From contig NZ_UAPU01000005.1 of NCBI RefSeq assembly GCF_900445255.1, forward strand, positions 62,001-126,000: DNA of 64,000 nucleotides. Reading direction: 5' to 3'. The DNA is from Anaerobiospirillum thomasii (GTDB taxonomy: Bacteria; Pseudomonadota; Gammaproteobacteria; Enterobacterales; Succinivibrionaceae). Positions 49,210 to 58,748 of the stretch are shown here, piece after piece (positions within the stretch are counted from its first letter, which is position 1; every line of letters starts with the position of its first letter). A program made the translations under genes and the position numbers. The notes under the pieces were generated by a model. The model saw nothing but the letters and a program-made list of their open reading frames with translations. It was not told the DNA's origin and did no database searches.

Positions 49210-49452
49210 AAGACCATATAAAAAAACACCACTCCACGGATCTTCTAACACAAGATCGTCAGATCTTCTTCGCAATATTCAACATGATAAACTCAACACT
49301 CTTGAAGAGTCGCAAAAAGATCTTGTAGAAACCTTCAAACAGAATAGGGTGTTGTTTACAATATCATTTTTTATACGCATTTTTATACTATGTCTTTTCT
49401 AATTTATAAGGCTTAGAGTGTAGGCACTATTAAAAATAAGGAAAATACATAT
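49210..49452. other. Intergenic region with a short helical open frame
   Basis: A plus-strand frame reading LLRNIQHDKLNTLEESQKDLVETFKQNRV ends near 49400. It could be a gene remnant or chance; nothing supports expression. Otherwise no feature is seen apart from the expected promoter of the next gene. Confidence 0.3.
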
Positions 49453-50793
49453 ATGAAGATTTTGCACAAGGTTCCACTGCAGGCAGCCATTATTTTTGTG
49501 CTGCTTAGCATACTCTCCTTTATGTCAGTAAGTCCTTTTAGTGAGGTCAGCAATAAAAATTTTATCTCCGATCTGGATTTTGTAAGTGGTGCCAGCGCTT
49601 TTTGCCTGGCCTCCATAGTCATAATTCTGGCCCTAAAAAACAGGCTTTTAGACAGTGTACTGCCTCTTGATAGTATCTACAGACTGCACAAATACCTGGG
49701 TATTGGCGCTGCTGTTATTCTGTGCGCTCATGTCTACTGCCATGATATTGTAAAACCTGTACTGCCTTTTTTGCGCGATCTTTTAGATGCCAGTAATGAT
49801 GCACCTGTTAATAGAATACCTGGTATTTTTGAGATAGTGGGCAGAAAGACAGCTGAGAATATAGGTGAGTATCTTGCCATTGCTGGCCTTGTAATTTTGC
49901 TTGCCACCTTTATAAACAGGATCTCCTATAAAAGATGGCTCTCATTGCATCATATCTTTGCCTATTTGTATCTTTTATGTGCTCTGCACATTCTGCCTCT
50001 TATCACATCTGACAATATTATAAGTCCTCTAGGTTTTGCCTTTGTAATTTTAACTGTAGCAGGCTCCATCTCTGCTGTGGTTATTATCATGCACTATCAC
50101 AATAGCCTTGGCTCTTATAAAGTTAAAAAGCTTAAAAGCTCAGTTACAGGCAATATGATTTTTTTAAAGCTTGATGCCTCGAGACTTGGCAATATAAGCA
50201 AGGATGATTCACACTTTTATCTGTTAAAGACCCAGGGTTTTAACTATCATCCATTTACCGGTGTCTATGATGATAAAGAGGATGCGCTTGAATTTGCCAT
50301 AAGAGAGCATGGCTCCTTTACCTCATATCTTAAAAACAATATTGATAAGATTGATGAGTTTACACTAAAAGGTCCATTTGGCGCCTTTAAGGCCAGACTG
50401 CCAGATGAGGGACACAAGGCTGTCTATATTGCCAATGGCGTAGGTGTCATAACCTTTGTGCCATTTATGCGTGAGATTATACGCAGCTCCATATTAAAAG
50501 GTGATATAAGCTTTGTCTTTATTGCCCGTGATCAGGATGATCCGGCCTTAGGTTTTGTAAACAATGAGCTTGAGGCTCTAAAGGCTATAAACATCAAGGT
50601 TAAAGTCCTTTATACAAAATATGACGGCAGACCTGATGATGCATTTTTTGTTAAGGCTTTATCTGGTGCTGACATGGTGTATGCCTCTGGCAGCAGCTCC
50701 ATGATTGCCACTATAAAAAGAGCCAGCCGCCGCGCCTGCAATAAAGGCTATGTGCTGCATCATGAGTATATCAACTTTAGAAAACTGCTCTAG
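49453..50793 (+). CDS. Ferric-reductase-like transmembrane flavocytochrome
   Basis: A 446-residue inner-membrane oxidoreductase. The N-terminal half has six membrane segments with paired His residues suitable for two hemes (YRLHKYLGIGAAVILCAHVYCHD and RWLSLHHIFAYLYLLCALH), the ferric-reductase/NOX pattern. The C-terminal half is an FAD/NAD(P)H-binding reductase of the ferredoxin-reductase type: FNYHPFTGVY replaces the usual HPFT-S FAD motif, then FTLKGPFGAF, AVYIANGVGVITFVPFMREI and ADMVYASGSSSMIATIKRA. The electron acceptor is not known; ferric iron or a quinone are plausible. Confidence 0.82.
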   Translation: MKILHKVPLQAAIIFVLLSILSFMSVSPFSEVSNKNFISDLDFVSGASAFCLASIVIILALKNRLLDSVLPLDSIYRLHKYLGIGAAVILCAHVYCHDIVKPVLPFLRDLLDASNDAPVNRIPGIFEIVGRKTAENIGEYLAIAGLVILLATFINRISYKRWLSLHHIFAYLYLLCALHILPLITSDNIISPLGFAFVILTVAGSISAVVIIMHYHNSLGSYKVKKLKSSVTGNMIFLKLDASRLGNISKDDSHFYLLKTQGFNYHPFTGVYDDKEDALEFAIREHGSFTSYLKNNIDKIDEFTLKGPFGAFKARLPDEGHKAVYIANGVGVITFVPFMREIIRSSILKGDISFVFIARDQDDPALGFVNNELEALKAINIKVKVLYTKYDGRPDDAFFVKALSGADMVYASGSSSMIATIKRASRRACNKGYVLHHEYINFRKLL

Positions 50794-50899
50794 TATGTAC
50801 TTTACAGCTTAATAGGCGCATTGTTTTAAAATAAATTGAGGCTGGATTTTTATTAAAACAAAGCCTCAATGCTATTTGATATTTGAATTAATTAGTGCT

Positions 50900-52064
50900 C
50901 TAAAAGGCATAGTTAAGAGCAAGATTAAGACCGTAATTATTCTCGGAGGATAACTGTGCACTGCCTCCTGCTATAAGAGTAAAGTTACTGTTTATGGCTT
51001 TTTGAGCAGACAGCTGCACTCTTATAAAGTCTTTATCCTCGTTATGACCGCAAATATGCATAGATGAGCCGTCCATAAAGCTAACAGTCATACCATCATA
51101 AGCTCCGCACAATGCTCTTTGATAGCCAGCTGAGGCCATTACTGATGCAAAGCTAAAATCATATGTAAGCTCAAGTCCTATATCTGCATTGGTTCTAAAG
51201 TCAGTCTGTGCATCAACTATATGTGACACAATGCCGGCACCGCTTTCTGTAAAGCTCTGATTGCGATAGCCCATGACACTTAGCATGGCATAAGATCTTA
51301 GATGGTCAGAAAGTATGAATTTATGGCACTGACACCTATAAGGTTGTGTTTTAGCTCTTCAAATACAGTGCCACCTAAGGCATTTACTACAGGATCCAAA
51401 GTGCCTTCATTGCCATTGGCATTGATTAAAAGTTTATTGTAATTAGCCATGGCATCCTTATAGCCTATAGCTAGGGTGTCATCACTTTCATAGATCTCTT
51501 TAAGATCATCAAAGGAGTTGAAATCAGCGCCCTGCGTATCAAACAGTACTGACAGTCCATGACTGTTGTTTATAACTTTAATATCTTCTCTTTGATTGTA
51601 ATATTCATAGCCTTTTAAAAAATCATCATCATTTTCAAAATTGACACTGATTATATTGCTGTCAAAGGCCACGCCATGCATGCCGCGTCCATCTTTATTG
51701 GCCACCATGATGCCACCTACATGTGAGCCATGCTCCCTCTCCTCTTAGTCAGTAGTAGCAGGGGCATTAACCATGATGTCAAAGGAGTTGTTTTTATTAA
51801 AGGCACTGTGGGCATAGTTTACAGGCAGATCGGCAATACCCATGGTTATACCATGTCCGGTAAAACTAAGAGCATAGGCTGCAGAGGCATTGACTATAGA
51901 TAAAACAGAGCTGCCCATACCCTTATATTCAACATTTTCATAGGATTTAACTCTTGTATCAAACTGAGCCTGAGTCAGGCCGTAGTTTTGTGCAAAGTGT
52001 AAGGCAGCATAGGCATCGGGATATATAAGAAAAAAGCCAAGCATTAAAGCACTTTTTTAATCAT
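50900..52064 (-). pseudogene. Subtilisin-like autotransporter protease, disabled and deleted
   Basis: Three pieces of one gene. First, a signal peptide (MIKKVL then MLGFFLIYPDAYA, split by a frameshift) and the start of an S8 protease domain with GHGITMGIADLPVNYAHSAF, where the catalytic Asp is kept. Then a TAA near 51747, directly before EEREHGSHVGGIM, which carries the catalytic His. The frame continues through INANGNEG (oxyanion Asn) to a stop at 51298. The catalytic Ser segment, the rest of the passenger and most of the barrel are missing. The last piece (50900-51286), in another frame, ends LNLALNYAF like an autotransporter barrel. A large internal deletion plus point lesions explain this. 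Confidence 0.75.
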
Positions 52065-52342
52065 ATAAAACTCCGGCTCCAAAATTTTGCATCTATCTTG
52101 CTTAAATTATATATATTTTAAAAATTCATACAATATAATAAAATTTATACTTTTAATTCCTGATTTATCATGGGTTTTACAGTACTCTGACCGCTTTTTA
52201 AGTTGTTGTAGAGTTTTATTTTACCTTAAGGCAGTAAATATTTTAGTAGAGTAATATTTTTTTATTTTATTAAGTATTATGCTTACATTATATTGAATCT
52301 TAAGTGGCAGGTGAAGGGTTTCACTTATGTTATGGGTATAAA
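52065..52342. other. AT-rich intergenic region
   Basis: No gene seen. It probably held the promoter of the autotransporter pseudogene. Confidence 0.4.
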
Positions 52343-52366
52343 AAAGCCCTGTGCTGACAGGGCTTT
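52343..52366 (-). terminator. Terminator of the exported-protein gene
   Basis: AAAGCCCTGT and ACAGGGCTTT pair around GCTG; read leftward six T follow. It lies 25 bp past the stop codon. Confidence 0.9.
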
Positions 52367-52390
52367 GAGACACAAGAGACAACAAGTAAA

Positions 52391-53137
52391 TCATTTAGCT
52401 TCTGAGACATTAAAGTCTGTAGAGCTCTGCTCCTTAACGCTCTTATCGCCAGGGCAGGTCATATTGTTAAGAGCACCATGGGAGGCTATATATAAAGGTA
52501 CGTCTGGCAGGGCTCTGTCGGTAAAGGATAGAACTGTAACCTTGCACTTGTCTTTAAGCTTGGCCATTTCCTTGGCTTTGTAGTAGACAGAATCCATAAT
52601 ATTGATATCAAGTATTACAGCCTTGCTCTTTGAGGTAATCATTTTATTGTTCCTAAAGTCTACGCTAAAGAGTGAGACAGGAATATCGGTAATCACAAGA
52701 GGCATTTTTAAAATTTCAGGTATAAGACTGTTGAGCGCTCTATTGTCAACCATCTGCACCAAAAAATCATAGCTTACATAAAGACCTGCATAGGATGAGG
52801 TGCTTTTCTTTTTGTTAAAGACAATTTTATCCTCGCCTGAGCCATAGTTGGCAACAGTCAGAATGCCGTTGACAGGGGTATTGATTTTGCCTGTTAGTCC
52901 ATCAGAGCCAAAAGGGAAGACTACAGTTGTGCTCTGGTATTTTTTCTCAATGCGGTGTTTGGTCTGAACATCACGGATAATAAGATATTCAAGCTCGCCG
53001 TCCAGCTCTTCAAATTCATCTAAAACCACCTGATTGACCGCAAAGTGATCGGTTTTAAATACGGTCTGTAGGGTGTAGGCATGAGCCTGTGTACATAAAA
53101 AGGCACATGATAGCAGTGCTGTTAGCTGTTTTAACAT
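52391..53137 (-). CDS. Exported protein of unknown function
   Basis: A 248-residue protein with a clear signal peptide (MLKQLTALLSCAFLCTQAHA, cut before YTLQ). I chose the ATG at 53137 because GTGGAGA lies just before it; an earlier ATG five codons upstream is open but puts charged residues before the signal. The mature part is soluble, with mixed strands, and ends in a short low-complexity Ser/Asp tail. Two Cys residues (in KDKCKVTV and MTCPGDK) could form a disulfide. No family is recognised. It is transcribed alone and has its own terminator. Confidence 0.7.
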   Translation of the reverse strand: MLKQLTALLSCAFLCTQAHAYTLQTVFKTDHFAVNQVVLDEFEELDGELEYLIIRDVQTKHRIEKKYQSTTVVFPFGSDGLTGKINTPVNGILTVANYGSGEDKIVFNKKKSTSSYAGLYVSYDFLVQMVDNRALNSLIPEILKMPLVITDIPVSLFSVDFRNNKMITSKSKAVILDINIMDSVYYKAKEMAKLKDKCKVTVLSFTDRALPDVPLYIASHGALNNMTCPGDKSVKEQSSTDFNVSEAK

Positions 53138-53398
53138 GGCAAATCTCCACAAACATTTTTCTTCAATTATAGAATTATGAATGCATTTTGTACAAAAATA
53201 TATGTTTTTTAAGTTAAAAAGTTATAAGAGTGTAACAAAAAAATTAAAAATTACTTTCTTTAGTGCCTGCAGCTCCTTGCTCTTACATGGCACTCTTTGT
53301 AAAAGATGCATTGAGATCTGTATTTGCAGTGTAAATATGCTATATTCTGCCTCAAATAACAGTTGATGAATTTTTAAAGGCTACAGGATATATATAAG

Positions 53399-53938
53399 AT
53401 GTCAGATAACAAAATTAAAGGACCTTTGGACAAGGTAGTAGATTTTCTGCATATGACAGAGCAAAAGATAAGTTTTAGTGTAAACTTTGACAGTGCCTTT
53501 ATGCCCCGTCTGCAGGAGGTATGCGCACGTGTCGGCACTATAAATCTTGATATTGCCTTTTACAGGGACATGCAGGGACTGCATACGCTTGAGGGTGACA
53601 TCTCAACTAATGTATCTTTAATCTGTCAGCGCTGCTTTGAGCCATTTGACACAGTGCTTAGGACTCATTTTAAATCAACCTCGGACTTTGAGCTTGCAAG
53701 CTCACTGCGTATTGAGGACAAGCTTGACTTTATTGAGCTTGATGATGAAGGTCGTCTTAATCTTCTTGAGTATCTTGAGGACTGTCTGCTCCTTGCTATG
53801 CCTATATCTGCCATGCATGATGAGGATGATGATAAGTGCAAACTTACAGGCAGCTCCTGGAGCTATGGCAAAGAAGAGGTAAAAGAGGATAATCCTTTTG
53901 CGGCCCTGGCCTCACTTAAAGGAACCTTAAAGAATTAA
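53399..53938 (+). CDS. yceD: YceD (DUF177) protein
   Basis: A 179-residue protein of the YceD/DUF177 family. In E. coli YceD is linked to 23S rRNA accumulation; the mechanism is unclear. The CQRC motif (LICQRCFEPF, about residue 79) and the NPFAALASLKG C-terminus are diagnostic. It begins the yceD-rpmF-plsX-fab cluster, with rpmF 269 bp downstream. In most gammaproteobacteria rpmF follows more closely, so a separate rpmF promoter or leader is likely here. Confidence 0.9.
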   Translation: MSDNKIKGPLDKVVDFLHMTEQKISFSVNFDSAFMPRLQEVCARVGTINLDIAFYRDMQGLHTLEGDISTNVSLICQRCFEPFDTVLRTHFKSTSDFELASSLRIEDKLDFIELDDEGRLNLLEYLEDCLLLAMPISAMHDEDDDKCKLTGSSWSYGKEEVKEDNPFAALASLKGTLKN

Positions 53939-54207
53939 GCGCTGTTTTTGGCACAAATTTGCTCTTGGTTTTAGCGCTATGACAGTATACGCAAAAAACT
54001 TTTTGTAAAAATAGTGACAAAGTGCATTAAATTATGTAGAATTATGCGCTTAGAAAACACAACAGTGTTTTTTATCTAATTTATAAATGCATTGCAGCTC
54101 TATAAGATGCTGCAGTCGTTCCCACATTTTAATGTGGTTGATTTGAGTTTTACAGTCGCGGGAGCAGATTACTCTCCGCAAATTGATGAAAATTTTAGGA
54201 GACACAA
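53939..54207 (+). other. Leader between yceD and rpmF
   Basis: A 269-bp gap. It contains a small hairpin CCCACAT-TTTA-ATGTGG at 54120-54136 and ends with AGGAGACACAA before the rpmF ATG. No gene is seen. Confidence 0.4.
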
Positions 54208-54390
54208 ATGGCCGTTCCACAGAACCATCAGTCCCGTTCACGTCGTGACAAGCGTCGTACCCACGATGCTTTAACAGCACGTCAGCTTTCAGTTGATCCA
54301 ACCTCAGGTGAGGTTCATATCCGTCATCACGTAACCGAGAATGGTTACTACCGTGGCGTTAAGGTTATCGACGTTAAAGACGCTGAATAA
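54208..54390 (+). CDS. rpmF: Ribosomal protein L32
   Basis: A 60-residue basic ribosomal protein. It begins [22 protein letters not shown] and ends with [15 protein letters not shown], the conserved halves of L32. No zinc-binding Cys pairs are present, as in E. coli. AGGAGA lies 5 bases before the ATG. A hairpin follows before plsX, so expression of the ribosomal protein and the lipid genes may be uncoupled. Confidence 0.97.
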   Translation: MAVPQNHQSRSRRDKRRTHDALTARQLSVDPTSGEVHIRHHVTENGYYRGVKVIDVKDAE

Positions 54391-54409
54391 TCTATAAACT
54401 GATTTTTAG

Positions 54410-54455
54410 AACAGGGAACGGGGCATTATGTTTAACATAAGGCCCTGTTTTATTA
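54410..54455 (+). terminator. Hairpin and T run between rpmF and plsX (possible attenuator)
   Basis: AACAGGG (54410-54416) pairs with CCCTGTT (54443-54449) and TTATGTT pairs with AACATAA inside it; TTTTATTATT follows. It would end rpmF transcripts or act as an attenuator for the downstream genes. Confidence 0.65.
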
Positions 54456-54457
54456 TT

Positions 54458-55429
54458 ATGCAGGATAAAAAAGATATTACTCTCGCCCTCGATCTTACAG
54501 GCTCCACTCTGCCTGATAATGATATAGCAGGGGCTTTGAATTTTGCCCATACCTTGTATCCTTCACTCAAGGTACATGTTTTTGGCTCTGACAGTTTAAA
54601 AGAAGCCATGCAGTGTGGGAAAATTGACGAAAAATTCTATGTTTTTCACAATGCACGGGCCTTAGATACAACAAAAAACCCGCAGCAGAGCGCATCTGAT
54701 GGCAACTGTGCCACTGCACTTGCTCTTTTAATGACTTTAAATAAAGAGAGCATGGCAACTGTAAGTATGTCAGATGGCATCTATCTGTCTGCCATGTCCC
54801 GTCATATTGTAGGCGCCTACAGTGAAACACTCTCACTTGCCTCAAAAATACCCACAGGAGCTAAAAGCTATCTTTTAATGCTTGATATGGGTGCTAATGT
54901 GGCAGTAGGGGCTGATGATCTGCTAAAATTTGCTATATTAGGCTCTGCTTGTGCCAGGGTTTATTTAGATAAAGAGGCCCCAAGGGTCAGACTTTTAAAT
55001 GCTCTTGGTGATGATGTAAGATTAAATCCTATGGCCTATGATGCCAATATCTACCTTAAAAAGGACAGCAGTATAAGATATGACGGTTTTATCGCACCTG
55101 ATAAAATTTTTCTTACAGATGCCAATGTAATTGTGTCTGATGCCAATACTGCAAATACAGCACTCAAGGCAGCCAAGGGTATTGCCGATGCCTATGACAG
55201 TGGTTCATCCATTTCCCGTTTTTTAAGCAAAATGATGCGTCCTGACTGGCTGACACCATGGCAGTACAATGCTTCTGTGATTTTAGGTCTCAAAGAAAAT
55301 GTCATTGCCTGTCATGCAAGACAAGGCAAGGATGCTTTGGCTCTTGCTGTGGTTGAGGCTGTACTTGCCTGTGAGCATAATCTTGCGCAGAGTATGTATA
55401 ACAATCTGACATCAGACAAGAAAATATAG
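54458..55429 (+). CDS. plsX: PlsX-like phosphate acyltransferase with altered motifs
   Basis: 323 residues in the position of PlsX, which makes acyl-phosphate from acyl-ACP for phospholipid synthesis. Homology to E. coli PlsX is clear in LMLDMGANVAVGADDLLKFAILGSA, APRVRLLNALGDDV and WQYNASVILGLKENVIACH. Key segments differ: ALDVMGGDFGP reads ALDLTGSTLPD, VSAGNTGALM reads VSMSDGIYLSAM, and VCDGFTGNV reads VSDANTANT. Activity is therefore doubtful. I prefer the ATG at 54458, where homology starts and which lies beyond the rpmF hairpin; an ATG ten codons upstream lies inside the hairpin. The frame has no lesions, so the protein is under some constraint or only recently released. Confidence 0.75.
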   Translation: MQDKKDITLALDLTGSTLPDNDIAGALNFAHTLYPSLKVHVFGSDSLKEAMQCGKIDEKFYVFHNARALDTTKNPQQSASDGNCATALALLMTLNKESMATVSMSDGIYLSAMSRHIVGAYSETLSLASKIPTGAKSYLLMLDMGANVAVGADDLLKFAILGSACARVYLDKEAPRVRLLNALGDDVRLNPMAYDANIYLKKDSSIRYDGFIAPDKIFLTDANVIVSDANTANTALKAAKGIADAYDSGSSISRFLSKMMRPDWLTPWQYNASVILGLKENVIACHARQGKDALALAVVEAVLACEHNLAQSMYNNLTSDKKI

Positions 55430-55464
55430 ATAAGATTTTTATTTTTTTAGCTAAATTGTCTTTG

Positions 55465-55473
55465 TGTTATAAT
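55465..55473 (+). promoter_or_regulatory. Extended -10 element before fabH
   Basis: TGTTATAAT, a perfect TATAAT with the TG extension, 50 bp before the fabH start. It suggests a separate promoter for fabH and the following genes. No good -35 is seen, which an extended -10 tolerates. Confidence 0.5.
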
Positions 55474-55523
55474 CGGATAAATTTTGTGTAATGCCGTAAA
55501 GGCCCTTTATAAGTGGTGATGTT

Positions 55524-56477
55524 TTGTATACCAAGATCCTAGGCACTGGTGGTTATCTGCCAGAAACAATACGAACAAATGCCGACCTTGAGAAAATGGT
55601 CGAGACCTCCAATGAATGGATTGTAGAGCGCACCGGAATTTTAGAGCGCCGCATAGCCTCAGAGAATGAAACAGCTGCTTTTATGGGGGCTAAAGCAGGA
55701 GCTTTGGCTATTGAGGAGAGTGGCCTTGATGTAGATGATATTGATGCCATTATCTGTGCTACAACCTCATCACAAAACGCTTTCCCGTCTAGTGCCTGTG
55801 AGATTGGCAGGATACTTGGAATTAAAAAGGCCTTTGCCTTTGATGTGGCTGCCGCCTGTGCAGGCTTTTCCTATGCCTACAGTGTAGCCCATGCCATGAT
55901 TATGTCAGGACAGGCCAAAAATATTCTGGTAGTAGGTGTAGACAGCCTCTCTAAGGCCTGCGATCCTAATGACAGAACTACAATTATTCTCTTTGGTGAC
56001 GGAGCCGGTGCCATAGTGCTTGGCAAAAGTGCCGAGCAGGGTACACTTGCTGTAAATCTAGGATCCGATCCGTCATGTGGCGATCTGCTGCTTTTACCTA
56101 ACCTGTCACGTGAGCACAAGGATAGAGATGCCTATCTGTTCATGAAGGGCAATGATGTGTTCAAAAGAGCAGTATCAGTACTTGCAAAGCTTGTATCAGA
56201 TACTCTTGAGATGGCCGGCATGACTGATGCAGATCTGGATTTTCTTGTGCCGCATCAGGCCAATCTGCGCATTATCAGCGTCACAGCACGCAAACTGCAT
56301 ATGGACATGTCTCAGGTTATAGTTACGCTTGATAAGCAGGGTAATACCTCAGCAGCCTCAGTGCCTCTGGCTCTTGATGAAGGCATAAGATCAGGGCGCA
56401 TTATACGCGGCAACACTCTGTTGCTAGAATCATTCGGTGGTGGTTTTACCTGGGGTGCAGCCCTGGTACGCTATTAA
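55524..56477 (+). CDS. fabH: 3-oxoacyl-ACP synthase III (FabH)
   Basis: Starts fatty acid synthesis by condensing acetyl-CoA with malonyl-ACP. 317 residues. The catalytic Cys lies in [10 protein letters not shown] (about 112), His in [10 protein letters not shown] (about 245) and Asn in GNTSAAS (about 275). The start codon is [17 protein letters not shown] matches the E. coli N-terminus exactly, and GGTGAT precedes it. The C-terminus [16 protein letters not shown] is typical. A hairpin separates it from fabD by 60 bp. Confidence 0.97.
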   Translation: MYTKILGTGGYLPETIRTNADLEKMVETSNEWIVERTGILERRIASENETAAFMGAKAGALAIEESGLDVDDIDAIICATTSSQNAFPSSACEIGRILGIKKAFAFDVAAACAGFSYAYSVAHAMIMSGQAKNILVVGVDSLSKACDPNDRTTIILFGDGAGAIVLGKSAEQGTLAVNLGSDPSCGDLLLLPNLSREHKDRDAYLFMKGNDVFKRAVSVLAKLVSDTLEMAGMTDADLDFLVPHQANLRIISVTARKLHMDMSQVIVTLDKQGNTSAASVPLALDEGIRSGRIIRGNTLLLESFGGGFTWGAALVRY

Positions 56478-56487
56478 CCCCTCTTGT

Positions 56488-56520
56488 AAGATACCTTTAA
56501 ATGAAAAGGTATCTTTTCCT
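56488..56520 (+). terminator. Hairpin between fabH and fabD
   Basis: AAGATACCTTT and AAAGGTATCTT form an 11-bp stem, followed by TTCCTTTT. It looks like a terminator or a processing and attenuation site inside the operon. The fabD ribosome site (AAGGAG) begins just after it. Confidence 0.7.
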
Positions 56521-56537
56521 TTTAAGGAGAAATCTTT

Positions 56538-57470
56538 ATGAAAAAGTACGCAGCCGTATTTCCAGGTCAGGGCTCACAGTCAGTAGGTATGCTCTCATCT
56601 GTAATGGATAATGACATTGTAAAGCAGACCTATGCCCAGGCCTCAGAGGCTTTAGGCTATGATATGCTTGATCTTACTCTAAACGGTCCTGAGAGTGAGC
56701 TGAACAAGACTGAAGTTACACAGCCTGCCATTTTAACTGCATCTATTGCAGCTTTCAGACTGTTTATGCAAAAGGCTCATGCCCCATGTGCCTTTGCAGG
56801 ACACTCCTTAGGTGAGTACTCAGCCTTAGTGGCTGCAGGTGCCATTGATTTTGCCGATGCTCTGCGTCTGGTGCGTCTGCGTGGTCAGGCCATGCAGGAG
56901 GCGGTACCAGCAGGCGAGGGTGCCATGATGGCTGTTTTAGGTCTTGATGATGAGATTGTTATTGAGGCCTGTAAAGAGGCAAGTGTTGGTGATGATGCCG
57001 TATGGGCTGCCAATTTCAATACACCAGGTCAGGTTGTAATATCAGGCTGTGCCAAAGCTGTAGCCCGTGCCGGTGAAATTTTAACTGCCAGGGGTGCCCG
57101 CCGCACTGTAGCTCTTGCTGTATCTGCTCCATCACACTGCCCGCTGATGCAAAGTGCAGCTGACAGATTAAATGAGGCTCTGTCTCACATTGAGGTTAAA
57201 GATGTGACAACTCCTGTCTATGTCAATGCCTATGCCAAAGCCATAAGCTTAAAGGATGAGATTGTAAAGGCTTTAATTTTACAGCTTACAGGTCCTGTAC
57301 GCTGGGTTGAGACTGTAGTGCAGCTTAAAAATGATGGCTGCGAGGCTTTAATTGAAGTAGGTCCTGGCAAGGTTCTGACCGGACTTAACCGCAAGATTGA
57401 CAAGAGCCTTGGTGCCGGTAATGTTTTTGATATGGACTCACTTGAAAAGAGTCTTGAGGCAATAGCCTAA
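56538..57470 (+). CDS. fabD: Malonyl-CoA:ACP transacylase
   Basis: Transfers malonyl from CoA to acyl carrier protein. 310 residues. The PGQGSQSVGML opening, the nucleophile Ser in FAGHSLGEYSALVAAGA (about residue 92), Arg in RLRGQAMQEAV (about 117) and His in VSAPSHCPLM (about 200) are all present. AAGGAG precedes the ATG. It lies 18 bp before fabG. Confidence 0.97.
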   Translation: MKKYAAVFPGQGSQSVGMLSSVMDNDIVKQTYAQASEALGYDMLDLTLNGPESELNKTEVTQPAILTASIAAFRLFMQKAHAPCAFAGHSLGEYSALVAAGAIDFADALRLVRLRGQAMQEAVPAGEGAMMAVLGLDDEIVIEACKEASVGDDAVWAANFNTPGQVVISGCAKAVARAGEILTARGARRTVALAVSAPSHCPLMQSAADRLNEALSHIEVKDVTTPVYVNAYAKAISLKDEIVKALILQLTGPVRWVETVVQLKNDGCEALIEVGPGKVLTGLNRKIDKSLGAGNVFDMDSLEKSLEAIA

Positions 57471-57488
57471 TACCTTAGGAGATGATAT

Positions 57489-58235
57489 ATGTTTAACTTG
57501 GATTTTTCATCTAAGATTGTACTTGTAACCGGTGCCTCACGCGGTATCGGCAAGGGCATTGCCGAGCACTTTGCAGCTCTTGGTGCCACTGTATGCGGTA
57601 CTGCCACATCACAGGCAGGTGCCGATGCCATCACTGCCTATCTGGATGGTAAGGGTTTTGGCTTTGTCATGAACAGCCTTGATCTTGACTCAGTTGACGC
57701 TCTGCTGCCAGCTGTTATTGAAAAGTGCGGTGCTGCACCTGACATTTTAGTCAATAATGCAGGTATAACCAAAGACGGTCTGTTCATGCGCATGAAAAAT
57801 GAAGACTGGGATTCTGTAATTACCTGTAATCTTACAGCTGTAGCCAGGCTGACCAAGGCCTGCATGAGCCCAATGCTTAAAAAGAGAGCTGGCAGAATTA
57901 TCAATATTACCTCAATCTCAGGTCAGACAGGTAATGGCGGTCAGTGCAACTACTCAGCTGCCAAGGCAGGCTTAATCGGCTTTACCAGATCTCTTGCCAT
58001 GGAGTTGGGCTCACGCGGTATTACTGTAAACTGTGTAGCCCCTGGCTTTATCGAGACTGATATGACTGCTGCTTTAAATGAGGAGCAGACCAAAGCCTGG
58101 GTTAACAATATACCTTTAAAGAGAGGCGGTAGTGTGGACGATGTGGCAGGCTCTGTAGTCTTTTTAGCCTCAGATCTGGCAGCCTACATTACAGGCTCCA
58201 CTATTGATGTAAATGGTGGTTTACACTGTAATTAA
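57489..58235 (+). CDS. fabG: 3-oxoacyl-ACP reductase
   Basis: NADPH-dependent short-chain dehydrogenase that reduces 3-oxoacyl-ACP. 248 residues. The cofactor motif VTGASRGIGKGIA lies at about 14, NNAG at about 88, catalytic Ser in NITSISGQTGNGGQ at about 140, and Tyr/Lys in CNYSAAKAG at about 153-157. GFIETDMT follows the FabG pattern. TAGGAG precedes the ATG. Confidence 0.97.
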   Translation: MFNLDFSSKIVLVTGASRGIGKGIAEHFAALGATVCGTATSQAGADAITAYLDGKGFGFVMNSLDLDSVDALLPAVIEKCGAAPDILVNNAGITKDGLFMRMKNEDWDSVITCNLTAVARLTKACMSPMLKKRAGRIINITSISGQTGNGGQCNYSAAKAGLIGFTRSLAMELGSRGITVNCVAPGFIETDMTAALNEEQTKAWVNNIPLKRGGSVDDVAGSVVFLASDLAAYITGSTIDVNGGLHCN

Positions 58236-58407
58236 TGAAAAATTGTGATATATGGCATTTAAACTTTAAATATGTGATATTTTCACTACCAAAAAATTTT
58301 TAAAACATATATAATCACAATCGAAATTTTTTTTAGGTTCCGGCATAGTGTCGGCAACTGCTAACTAAGGACAGAACTGTGTAACGCACAGTCTGATCAG
58401 GAAACAA

Positions 58408-58647
58408 ATGAGCAATACCATTGAAGATCGTGTAAAAAAGATTATCGTTGATATGTTAGGTGCAGATCCTGACGCAGTAGTTCCTGAAGCATCATTCGTT
58501 GACGACCTAGGTGCTGATTCTCTTGATACTGTAGAGTTAGTAATGGCTCTAGAGGAAGAGTTTGAGACCGAAATCCCTGATGAAGAAGCTGAGAACATCA
58601 ATACTGTTCAGGCAGCAATCGACTACATCAAAGCTCATCAGGAGTAA
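58408..58647 (+). CDS. acpP: Acyl carrier protein
   Basis: Carries growing acyl chains on a phosphopantetheine arm. 79 residues, highly acidic, with the attachment Ser in [22 protein letters not shown] (about residue 38). AGGAAAC precedes the ATG. A 172-bp leader after fabG, AT-rich, probably holds the strong separate promoter expected for acpP. Confidence 0.98.
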   Translation: MSNTIEDRVKKIIVDMLGADPDAVVPEASFVDDLGADSLDTVELVMALEEEFETEIPDEEAENINTVQAAIDYIKAHQE

Positions 58648-58748
58648 TATGAGGCGGCGGATTATATCCGCCGTTGATGTGTTAAGTTAGGGAGATGCTA
58701 GTCATCTCTTTATTTGTTTATAAATCGTCAAATTTGGAGGCATATACG

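Noticed and set aside
49250-49410. Helical open frame LLRNIQHDKLNTLEESQKDLVE as a transposase remnant
   Set aside because: Too short and without any diagnostic residue; left as an unassigned note.
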